From assembly GCA_964058805.1 (NCBI GenBank), contig CAXKVV010002167.1:248001-312000 (forward strand): 64,000 nucleotides of DNA, given 5' to 3'. This document shows, in pieces, positions 21,418 through 31,695 of this stretch (its first letter is position 1; each line of letters opens with the position of its first letter). This stretch comes from Schoenoplectus triqueter (taxonomy: Eukaryota; Streptophyta; Magnoliopsida; Poales; Cyperaceae). The notes under the pieces are model-generated. The model was not told the origin of the DNA, did not search any database, and saw nothing but the letters and a program-made list of their open reading frames with translations. Made by a program: the position numbers and the translations under genes.

Positions 21418-24400
21418 TGTTTTGCGTGCCCGGACTCGTTTTTGGCGGTCCCGACGGCGTCGGGTCCTGATTTCATGTTTTGCGCGCCCGGACTCGTTTA
21501 CGGCGGTGCCGAGGTCGTCGGGTCCCATTTTTATGTTCTGCGCCCCCGGACTCGTTTTTGGCGGTACCGAGGGCGTCCTTTCCCGTTTTCAAGTTTTGCG
21601 CGCCCGGGCTTGTTTTCGGCGGTGCCGAGGCCGTCGGGTCCCGTTTTCATGTTTTGCGCGGCCGGACTCGTTTTCGGCGGTACCGTGGGCGTTTGGTCCC
21701 GTTTTCATGTTTTGCGCGCCCGGACTCGTTTTCGGCGGAGCCGAGGTCGTCGTGTCCCATTTTCATGTTTTGCGCGCCCGGACTCTTTTTCGGCGGTACC
21801 GAGAGCGTCCTTTCGTGCTTTCAAGTTTTGCGCGCCCCGGAGTCGTTTACAACGGTACCGAGTGCGTCGGGTACAGTTTTCTTGTTTTGCGCGCCCGGAC
21901 TCGTTTACGGCGTTACCGAGGGCGTCCTGTCCCGTTTTCGAGTTTTACGCGCCCGAACACGTTTTGGGCGTTGCCGAGGTCGTCGGGTCCCGTTTTTATG
22001 TTTTGTGCGCCCGGACTCGTTTTCGACGGTACCGTGGGCGACGGTTCCCGATTTCATGTTTTGCGCGCCCGGACTCATTTTCGGCGGTGCCGAGGTTGTC
22101 GGGTGCCGTTTTTATGTTTTGCGTGCCCGGACTCGTTTTCGACGGTACCAAGGGCGTCCTTTCCCGTTTTCAAGTTTTGCGCGCCCGCACTCGTTTACGG
22201 CGATGCCGAGGTCGTCGGGTACCGTTTTTATGTTTTGCGTTCCCGGACTCGTTTTTGGCGGTCCCGAGGGCGTCGGGTCCTGATTTCATGTTTTGCGCGC
22301 CCGGACTCGTTTACGGCGGTGCCGAGGTCGTCGGGTCCCGTTTTTATGTTCTGCGCCCCCGGACTCGTTTTTGGCAGTACCGAGGGCGTCCTTTCCCGTT
22401 TTCAAGTTTGCGCGCCCAGGCTTGTTTTCGGCGGTGCCGAGGCCGTCGGGTCCCGTTTTCATGTTTTGCGGGCCCGGACTCATTTTCGGCGGTACCGAGG
22501 GCGTTGGGTCCCGTTTTCAAGTTTTGCGCGCCAGGACTCATTTTCGGCGGTACCGAGGGTGTCAAGTCCCTTTTACTTGTTTTGCGCGCCCGGACTCGTT
22601 TTCGGCGGTACCGTGGGCGTTTGGTCCCGTTTTCATGTTTTGCGTGCCCGTACTCGTTTTCTGCGGAACCGAGGTCGTCGTGTCCCATTTTCATGTTTTG
22701 CGTGCCCTGACTCTTTTTCGGCGGTACCGAGGGCGTCCTTTCCTGTTTTCAAGTTTTGCGCGCCCCGGAGTCGTTTACAACGGTACCGAGGGCGTCGGGT
22801 CCAGTTTTCATGTTTTGCGCGCCCGGACTCGTTTACGGCGTTACCGAGGGCGTCCTGTCCCGTTTTCGAGTTTTGCGCGCCCGGACACGTTTTGGGTGTT
22901 GCCGAGGTCGTCGGGTCCCGATTTCATGTTTTGCGCGCCCGGACTCATTTTTGGCGGTACCAAGGGCGTCGTGTCCCCATTTCATGTTTTGCGCGCCCGG
23001 ACTCGTTTACGGCGGTACCGAGCTCGTCGGGTCCCGTTTTCATGTTTTGAGCGCCCGGACTCTTTTTCGGCGGTACCAAGGGCGTCCTTTCCCTTTTTCA
23101 AGTTTTGCGCGCCCGGACTCGTTTACGGCGGTACCGAGGGCGTAGGGTCCCGTTTTCAAGTTTCTCGCGGCCAGAATCAATTTCGGCTGTACCGAGGGCG
23201 TCGGGTCCCTTTTTCAAGTTTTGCGCGCGCGGACTCGTTTTCGGTGGTACCGTGGGCGACGGGTCCCGATTTCATGTTTTGCGCGCCCGGACTCCTTTAC
23301 GGCGGTGCCGAGGCCGTCGGGTGCCGTTTTTATGTTTTGCGCGCCCGGACTCGTTTTCGGCGGTACCGAGGGCGTCCTGTCCCTTTTTCATGTTTTGCGC
23401 GCCCGGACTCGTTTACGCTGGAGCCGAGGTCGTCGGGTCCTGTTTTCATGTTTTGCGCGCCCCGACTCTTTTTCGGCGGTACCGAGGGCGTCCTTTCCAT
23501 TTTTCAATTTTTGCGCGCCCTGACTCGTTTACGGCGGTACCGTGGGCGTTGGGTCCCGTTTTCATGTTTTGCGCGCCCGGACTCGTTTTCGGCGTTACCG
23601 CAGGTGTCCTTTCTCGCTTTCAAGTTTCTCGCGCTCGGACTCAATTTCGGCGGTACCGAGGGCGTCGGGTCCCGTTTTCAAGTTTTGCGCGCGAGGACTC
23701 GTTTTCGAGTTTGGCGCGCCCGAACACGTTTTGGGCGTTGCCGAGGTCGTCGGGTCCCGATTTCATGTTTTGCGCAACCCGACTCGTTTTCGGCGGTACC
23801 GACGGCGTCCTTTCCCGATTGCAAGTTTTTCACGCCCGGACACGTTTTCGGCGGTGCCGAGGTCGTCGTGTCCTGTTTTCATGTTTTGCGCGCCCGGACT
23901 CATTTTCGGCGATACCAAGGGCGTCGGGTCCATTTTACATTTTTTGTGCGCCCGGGCTCGTTTTCGGCGGTACAGTTGTCGTCGAGTCCCGTTTTCATGT
24001 TTTGCGCGCCCGGACTCTTTTTCGGCGGTACCGAGGGCGTCCTTTCCCGTTTACAAGTTTTGCGCGCCCGTACACATTTTCGGCGGTGCCGAGGGCGTCC
24101 TATCCCGTTTTCGAGTTTTGCGCGCCCGGACTCATTTTCGGCGGTACCGAGGGCGTGGGGTCCCGTTTTCAAGTTTTGCGCGCGAGGACTCGTTTTCGGC
24201 GGTGCCGAGGTCGTCGGGTGCCGTTTTTATGTTTTGCGTGCCCGGACTCATTTTCGGCGGTACCGAGGGCGTCCTCTCCCGTTTTCAAGTTTTGCACGCC
24301 CGGACTCGTTTACAGCGGTGCCGAGGGCGTCGGGTCCTGTTTTCATGTTTTGCGCGCCCAGACTCGTTTTCAGCGGTACCAAGGGCGTCCAGTCTCGTTT

Positions 24401-24424
24401 TCATGTTTTGCGCGCCCGGACACT
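21418..24424 (-). repeat. Heterogeneous inverted satellite
   Basis: Diverged inverted monomers resemble those of 10-20 kb. One clear direct duplication is visible: GCGCGCCCGGACTCGTTTACGG followed by the rare CTGCGCCCCCGGACTC monomer, at about 21,482 and again at about 22,295, an offset of 813 bp (14 x 58 plus 1). A monomer reading GGTCCATTTTACATTTTTTG at about 23,927 is the inverted form of the TGTAAAATGGACC class of the outer blocks. No gene is present. Confidence 0.82.
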
Positions 24425-24672
24425 TTTTCGACAGTGCCGAGGGCGTCCTGTCCCGTTTTCGGCGGTGCCGAGGGCGTCCTGTCCCGTTTTCGGCGGTGCC
24501 GAGGGCGTCCGGTCCCGTTTTCGGCGGTACCGAGGGCGTCCGGTCCCGTTTTCGGCGGTACCGAGGGCGTCCGGTCCCGTTTTCGGCGGTACCGAGGGCG
24601 TCCGGTCCCGTTTTCGGCGGTACCGAGGGCGTCCTGTCTCGTTTTCGGCGGTACCGAGGGCGTCCGGTCCCG
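24425..24672 (-). repeat. 31-bp half-monomer tandem array (8 copies)
   Basis: The period drops from 58 to 31 bp. Units starting TTTTCGGCGG (first one TTTTCGACAG) begin at 24,425, 24,456, 24,487, 24,518, 24,549, 24,580, 24,611 and 24,642. At 24,673 TTTTCAAG returns to the normal 58-bp step. Each unit is the part of the monomer between the two GAAAACG boxes (CGTTTTC on this strand), with the 27-bp half carrying GCGCGC missing. Units 4-6 look identical, so the short array expanded recently. Single 31-bp units elsewhere (near 2,700, 6,400, 10,250, 19,565, 28,155, 39,945) have the same boundaries. Confidence 0.95.
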
Positions 24673-25604
24673 TTTTCAAGTTTTGCGCGCGAGGACTCAA
24701 TTTCGGCAGTACCGTGGGCGCCGGGCCTCGTTTTAATTTTTTTGCGCGCCCGGACACGTTTTCGGCGGTGCCGAGGGCGTCCTGTCCCGTTTTCGAGTTT
24801 TGCGCGCCCGGACACGTTTTGGGCGTTGCCGAGGTCGTCAGGTCCCGTTTTCATGTTTTGAGCGCCCGGACTCGTTTTCGGCTTTGCCGACGTCGTCGGG
24901 TCCCGTTTTCTTGTTTTGCGCGGCCGGACTCGTTTTCGGCGGTGCCGACGTCGTCGGGTCCTGTTTTCTTGTTTTGCGCGCCCGGTCTCGTTTTCGACGG
25001 TACCGAGGGCGTCCTTTTCCGTTTTCAAGTTTTGCACGCCCGGACACGTTTTCGGCGGTGCCGAGGCCGTCGGGTCCCGTTTTCATGTTTTGCGCGCCCG
25101 GACTTATTTTCGGCGGTATCGAGGCCGTCGGGTCCCGTTTTTAAGTTTTGCGCGGCAGGACTAGTTTTCGGCGGTATCGAGGGCGTCGGGTCCCTTTTAC
25201 TTGTTTTGCGCGCCAGCACTCGTTTTCGGCGGTACCAAGGGCGTCGGGTCCCTTTTACTTGTTTTGCGCGCCCGGACACGTTTTCGGCGGTGCCGAGGGC
25301 GTCCTGTCCCGTTTTCAAGGTATGCGCGGACGAACACGTTTTGGTCGGTGCCGAGGGCGTCGGGTCCCGTTTTCATGTTTTGCGCTCCCGGACTCGTTTT
25401 AGGCGGTACCGAGGGCGTCTTGTCCCGTTTTCAAGTTTTGCGCGCCCGGACTCGTTTTCGGCGGTACCGAGGGCGTCCTTTCCCGTTTTCAAGTTTTGCG
25501 CGCTCGAACACGTTTTAGGCGGTGTCGAGGTCGTCGGGTCCCATTTTCAAGTTTTGCGCACCCGGACTCGATTTTGGCGGTATCGAGGGCGTCCTTTCCC
25601 GTTT
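24673..25604 (-). repeat. Inverted satellite leading into HOR block
   Basis: The regular 58-bp step resumes. A monomer with an expanded T tract, TTTTAATTTTTTTGCG, begins at 24,731 and recurs at 25,776 (offset 1,045, 18 x 58 plus 1), and again near 28,706 and 28,938, so this stretch is related to the HOR copies that follow. No gene is present. Confidence 0.8.
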
Positions 25605-28533
25605 TCAAGTTTTGCGCGCCCGGACACGTTTTCGACGGTGCCGAGGTCGTCGGGTCCCGTTTTCATGTTTTGCGCGCCCGGACTCATTTTCGGCGGTACC
25701 GTGGGCGTCCGGTCCCGTTTTCAAGTTTTGCGCGCGAGGACTCATTTTCGGCGGTACCGTGGGCGCCGGGTCTCGTTTTAATTTTTTTGCGCGCCCGGAC
25801 ACGTTTTTGGCGGTGCCGAGGGCGTCCTGTCCCGTTTTCATGTTTTGAGCGCCCGGACTCGTTTTCGGCGTTGCCGACGTCGTCGGGTCCCGTTTTCTTG
25901 TTTAGCGCGCCCGGACTCATTTTCGGCGGTACCGAGGGCGTCCTTTCCCGTTTTCAAGTTTTGCGCGCCCGGACACATTTTCGGCGGTGCCGAGGCCGTC
26001 GGGTCTCGTTTTCATGTTTTGCGCGCCCGGTCTCATTTTCGGCGGTACCGAGGCCGTCGGGTCCCGTTTTCAAGTTTTGCGCGCCAGGACTAGTTTTCGG
26101 CGGTACCGAGGGCGTCGGGTCCCTTTTACTTGTTTTGCGCGCCAGGACTCATTTTCGGCTGTATCAAGGGCGTCCTGTTCCGTTTTCGAGTTTTGCGCGC
26201 CCGGACTCGTTTTCGGCGGTACCGTGGGCGTTTGGACCCGTTTTCATGTTTTGCGCGCCCGGACACGTTTTCGGCGGTGCCGAGGGCGTCCTGTCCCGTT
26301 TTCGAGTTTTGCGCGCCTGGACACGTTTGGGCGTTGCCGAGGTCGTCTGGTCTCGTTTTCATGTTTTGCGCGCCCGGACACGTTTTCGGCGGTACCGAGG
26401 GCGTCCTGTCCCGTTTTCGAGTTTTGCATGCCCGGACACGTTTTCGGCGGTGCCGAGGTCGTCGGGTCCCGTTTCATTTTTTTTGCGCGCCCGGACACGT
26501 TTTCGGCGGTGCCGAGGGCGTCCTGTCCCGTTTTCGAGTTTTGCGCGCCCGGACACGTTTTGGGCGTTGCCGAGGTCGTCAGGTCCCGTTTTCATGTTTT
26601 GAGCGCCCGGACTCGTTTTCGGCGTTGCCGACGTCGTCGGGTCCCATTTTCTTGTTTTGCGTGCCCGGACTCGTTTTCGGCGGTACCAAGGGCGTCGGGT
26701 CCCGTTTTCATGTTTTGCGCGCCCGGACTCATTTTCGGCGGTACCGAGGCCGTCGGGTCCCGTTTTCATGTTTTGCGCGCCCGGACTCATTTTCGGCGGT
26801 ACCGAGGCCGTCGGGTCCCGTTTTCAATTTTGCGCGCTAGGACTAGTTTTCGGCGGTACCGAGGGCGTCGGGTACCTTTTACTTGTTTTACGCGCCAGGA
26901 CTCATTTTCGGCGGTATCGAGGGCGTCCTGTTCCGTTTTCGAGTTTAGCGCGCCCGGACTCGTTTTCGGCGGTACCGTAGCCGTTTGGTCCCGTTTTCAT
27001 GTTTTGCGCGCCCGGACACGTTTTCGGCGGTGCCGAGGGCGTCCTGTCCCGTTTTCGAGTTTTGCGCGCCTTGACACGTTTGGGCGTTCCCGAGGTCGTC
27101 GGGTCCCGTTTTCTTGTTTTGCGCGCCCGGAGTAGTTTTCGGCGATACCGAGGGCGTGGGGTCTCGTTTTCAAGTTTTGCGCGTGAGGACTCGTTTTCGG
27201 CGGTATAGAGGTCGTCGGGTTCCTTTTACATGTTTTGCTTGCCCGGACTCATTTTCGGCGGTACCGTGGGCGTCGGGTCCCGTTTTCATGTTTTGCGCGC
27301 CCGGACACGTTTTCGGCGGTGCCGAGGGCGTCCTGTCCCGTTTTCAAGGTATGCGCGCCCGGACACGCTTTCGGCGATGCCGCGGTCGTCGAGTCCCGTT
27401 TTCATGTTTTGCGCGCCCGGACTCGTTTTCGGCGGTGCCGAGGGCGTCCTGTCCCGTTTTCAAGTTTTGCGCGCCAGGACGAGTTTTCGGCGGTGCCGAG
27501 GCCGTCGGGTCCCGTTTTCAAGTTTTGCGCGCCAGGACTAGTTTTCGGCGGTACCGAGGGCGTCGAGTCCCTTTTACTTGTTTTGCGCGCCAAGACTCAT
27601 TTTCGGCGGTACCGAGGGCGTCCTGTCCCGTTTTCGAGTTTTGCGCGCCCGGACTCGTTTTCGACGGTACCGTGGGCGTTTGGTCCCGTTTTCATGTTTT
27701 GCACGCCCGGACACGTTTTCGGCGGTGCCGAGGGCGTCCTGTCCCGTTTTTGAGTTTGGCGCGCCCGGACACGTTTTGGCTTTGCCGAGGTCGTCTGGTC
27801 CCGTTTTCATGTTTTGCTCGCCCGGACTCGTTTTCGGCAGTGCCGAGGTCGTTGGCTCCCGTTTTCTTGTTTTGCGCGCCCGTACTCATTTTCGGCGGTA
27901 CCGAGGGCGTCCTTTCTCGTTTTCAAGTTTTTCGCTCCCGGATACTTTTTCGGCGGTGCCGAGGTCGTCGGGTCCCGTTTTCATGTTTTGCGCACCCAGA
28001 CTCGTTTTTCGCGGTACCGAGGGCGTCCTTTCCCGTTTACAAGTTTTGCGCGCTCGGACACGTTTTCGGCGGTACTGTGGGCGTCGGGTCCCGTTTTCAT
28101 GTTTTGCGCGCCCGGACACGTTTTCGGCGAATCCGAGGGCGTCCTGTCCCGTTTTCGGCGGTGCCGAGGGCGTCCTGTCTAGATTTCAACGTATGCGCGG
28201 CCGGATACGTTTTCGGCGATGCCGATGTCGTCGAGTCCCGTTTTCATGTTTTGCGCGCCCGGACTCGTTTTCGGTGTTACCGAGGGCGTCCTTTCTCGTT
28301 TTCAAGTTTTGCGCGCCCGGACTCGTTTACGGCGGTGCCGAGGGCGTCGGGTCCCGTTTTCATGTTTTGCACGCCCGGACTCGTTTTCGGCGGTACCGAG
28401 GGCGTCTTGTCCCGTTTTCGAGTTTTGCGCGCCCGGACACGTTTTGGGCGTTACCGAGGTCGTCGAGTGCCGTTTTTATGTTTTGCGCGCCCGGACTCAT
28501 TTTCAGCGGTACCGAGGGCGTCCTTTCCCGTTT
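25605..28533 (-). repeat. ~3-kb HOR, copy A (2,929 bp)
   Basis: The block 25,605-25,841 (T-tract monomer and neighbours) recurs at 28,534, giving a copy length of 2,929 bp. Downstream markers match the next copy at 3,162 bp: 25,987 with 29,149, 26,126 with 29,288, 27,230 with 30,392 and 27,574 with 30,736. The difference, 233 bp, equals the extra duplication at the start of copy B. Shared oddities include one-base-short monomers (GACACGTTTGGGCG) near 26,320 and 29,480. Confidence 0.85.
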
Positions 28534-29078
28534 TCAAGTTTTGCGCGCCCGGACACGTTTTCGACGGTGCCGAGGTCGTCGGGTCCCGTTTTCATGTTTT
28601 GCGCGCCCGGACTCATTTTCGGCGGTACCGAGGGCGTCCGGTCCCGTTTTCAAGTTTTGCGCGCGAGGACTCATTTTCGGCGGTACCGAGGGCGCCGGGC
28701 CTCGTTTTAATTTTTTTGCGCGCCCGGACACGTTTTCGGCGGTGCCGAGGGCGTCCTGTCCCGTTTTCATGTTTTGAGCGCCCGGACTCGTTTTCGGCGT
28801 TGCCGACGTCGTCGGGTCCCGTTTTCTTGTTTAGCGCGCCCGGACTCATTTTCGGCGGTACCGAGGGCGTCCTTTCCCGTTTTCAAGTTTTGCGCGCGAG
28901 GACTCATTTTCGGCGGTACCGAGGGCGCCGGGCCTCGTTTTAATTTTTTTGCGCGCCCGGACACGTTTTCGGCGGTGCCGAGGGCGTCCTGTCCCGTTTT
29001 CATGTTTTGAGCGCCCGGACTCGTTTTCGGCGTTGCCGACGTCGTCGGGTCCCGTTTTCTTGTTTAGCGCGCCCGGAC
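28534..29078 (-). repeat. 233-bp local tandem duplication opening HOR copy B
   Basis: The four-monomer block with the TTTTAATTTTTTTGCG variant, the GTTTTGAGCGCCC monomer and the GTTTAGCGCGCC monomer is present twice, for example 28,613-28,845 and 28,846-29,078, offset 233 bp (4 x 58 plus 1). The copies are nearly identical. Copy A has this block once, at 25,684-25,920. Confidence 0.87.
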
Positions 29079-31695
29079 TCATTTTCGGCGGTACCGAGGG
29101 CGTCCTTTCCCGTTTTCAAGTTTTGCGCGCCCGGACACATTTTCGGCGGTGCCGAGGCCGTCGGGTCTCGTTTTCATGTTTTGCGCGCCCGGTCTCATTT
29201 TCGGCGGTACCGAGGCCGTCGGGTCCCGTTTTCAAGTTTTGCGCGCCAGGACTAGTTTTCGGCGGTACCGAGGGCGTCGGGTCCCTTTTACTTGTTTTGC
29301 GCGCCAGGACTCATTTTCGGCGGTATCGAGGGCGTCCTGTTCCGTTTTCGAGTTTTGCGCGCCCGGACTCGTTTTCGGCGGTACCGTGGGCGTTTGGACC
29401 CGTTTTCATGTTTTGCGCGCCCGGACACGTTTTCGGCGGTGCCGAGGGCGTCCTGTCCCGTTTTCGAGTTTTGCGCGCCGGGACACGTTTGGGCGTTGCC
29501 GAGGTCGTCTGGTCTCGTTTTCATGTTTTGCGCGCCCGGACACGTTTTCGGCGGTACCGAGGGCGTCCTGTCCCGTTTTCGAGTTTTGCATGCCCGGACA
29601 CGTTTTCGGCGGTGCCGTGGTCGTCGGGTCCCGTTTTATTTTTTTTGCGCGCCCGGACACGTTTTCGGCGGTGCCGAGGGCGTCCTGTCCCGTTTTCGAG
29701 TTTTGCGCGCCCGGACACGTTTTGGGCGTTGCCGAGGTCGTCAGGTCCCGTTTTCATGTTTTGAGCGCCCGGACTCGTTTTCGGCGTTGCCGACGTCGTC
29801 GGGTCCCATTTTCTTGTTTTGCGTGCCCGGACTCGTTTTCGGCGGTACCAAGGGCGTCGGGTCCCGTTTTCATGTTTTGCGCGCCCGGACTAATTTTCGG
29901 CGGTACCGAGGCCGTCGGGTCCCATTTTCATGTTTTGCGCGCCCGGACTCATTTTCGGCGGTACCGAGGCCGTCGGGTCCCGTTTTCAATTTTGCGCGCC
30001 AGGACTAGTTTTCGGCGGTACCGAGGGCGTCGGGTACCTTTTACTTGTTTTACGCGGCAGGACTCATTTTCGGCGGTATCGAGGGCGTCCTGTTCCGTTT
30101 TCGAGTTTAGCGCGCCCGGACTCGTTTTCGGCGGTACCGTAGCCGTTTGGTCCCGTTTTCATGTTTTGCGCGCCCGGACACGTTTTCGGCGGTGCCGAGG
30201 GCGTCCTGTCCCGTTTTCGAGTTTTGCGCGCCTGGACACGTTTGGGCGTTGCCGAGGTCGCCGGGTCCCGTTTTCTTGTTTTGCGCGCCCGGACTAGTTT
30301 TCGGCGATACCGAGGGCGTGGGGTCTCGTTTTCAAGTTTTGCGCGTGAGGACTCGTTTTCGGCGGTATAGAGGTCGTCGGGTCCCTTTTACATGTTTTGC
30401 TTGCCCGGACTCATTTTCGGCGGTACCGTGGGCGTCGGGTCCCGTTTTCATGTTTTGCGCGCCCGGACACGTTTTCGGCGGTGCCGATGGCGTCCTTTCC
30501 CGTTTTCAAGGTATGCGCGCCCGGACACGCTTTCGGCGATGCCGAGGTCGTCGAGTCCCGTTTTCATGTTTTGCGCGCCCGGACTCGTTTTCGGCGGTGC
30601 CGAGGGCGTCCTGTCCCGTTTTCAAGTTTTGCGCGCCAGGACAAGTTTTCGGCGGTGCCGAGGCCGTCGGGTCCCGTTTTCAAGTTTTGCGCGCCAGGAC
30701 TAGTTTTCGGCGGTACCGAGGGCGTCGGGTCCCTTTTACTTGTTTTGCGCGCCAAGACTCATTTTCAGCGGTACCGAGGGCGTCCTGTCCCGTTTTCGAG
30801 TTTTGCGCGCCCGGACTCGTTTTCGACGGTACCGTGGGCGTTTGGTCCCGTTTTCATCTTTTGCACGCCCGGACACGTTTTCGGCGGTGCCGAGGGCGTC
30901 CTGTCCCGTTTTTGAGTTTGGCGCGCCCGGACACGTTTTGGCTTTGCCGAGGTCGTCTGGTCCCGTTTTCATGTTTTGCTCGCCCGGACTCGTTTTCGAC
31001 AGTGCCGAGGTCGTTGGCTCCCGTTTTCTTGTTTTGCGCGCCCGGACTCATTTTCGGCGGTACCGAGGGCGTCCTTTCTCGTTTTCAAGTTTTTCGCTCC
31101 CGGATACTTTTTCGGCGGTGCCGAGGTCGTCGGGTCCCGTTTTCATGTTTTGCGCACCCAGACTCGTTTTTCGCGGTACCGAGGGCGTCCTTTCCCGTTT
31201 ACAAGTTTTGCGCGCCCGGACACGTTTTCGGCGGTACTGTGGGCGTCGGGTCCCGTTTTCATGTTTTGCGCGCCCGGACACGTTTTCGGCGGTGCCGAGG
31301 GCGTCCTGCCCGTTTTCGGCGGTGCCGAGGGCGTCCTGTCTAGATTTCAGCGTATGCGCGGCCGGACACGTTTTCGGCGATGCCGATGTCGTCGAGTCCC
31401 GTTTTCATGTTTTGCGCGCCCGGACTCGTTTTCGGTGTTACCGAGGGCGTCCTTTCTCGTTTTCAAGTTTTGCGCGCCCGGACTCGTTTACGGCGGTGCC
31501 GAGGGCGTCGGGTCCCGTTTTCATGTTTTGCACGCCCGGACTCGTTTTCGGCGGTACCGAGGGCGTCTTGTCCCGTTTTCGAGTTTTGCGCGCCCGGACT
31601 CATTTTCAGCGGTACCGAGGGCGTCCTTTCCCGTTTTCAAGTTTTGCGCGCCCGGACACGTTTTCGGCGGTGCCGAGGCCGTCGGGTCCCGTTTT
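28767..31695 (-). repeat. ~3-kb HOR, copy B
   Basis: This is the second copy of 25,605-28,533, matching at 3,162 bp (3,161 towards the end). Private differences include a one-base deletion in GTCCTGCCCGTTTTCGG near 31,306 where copy A has TGTCCCG near 28,149, which accounts for the drop from 3,162 to 3,161. Its right part, from about 30,736, is also the start of the larger HOR system: the block 30,736-30,972 recurs at 34,920, 39,368 and 44,690. Confidence 0.8.

Noticed and set aside
24425..24672. Sequencing homopolymer or stutter artefact
   Set aside because: The 31-bp units have exact, motif-defined boundaries and ordered internal variants (GTGCC units then GTACC units), and single 31-bp units with the same boundaries recur across the window.
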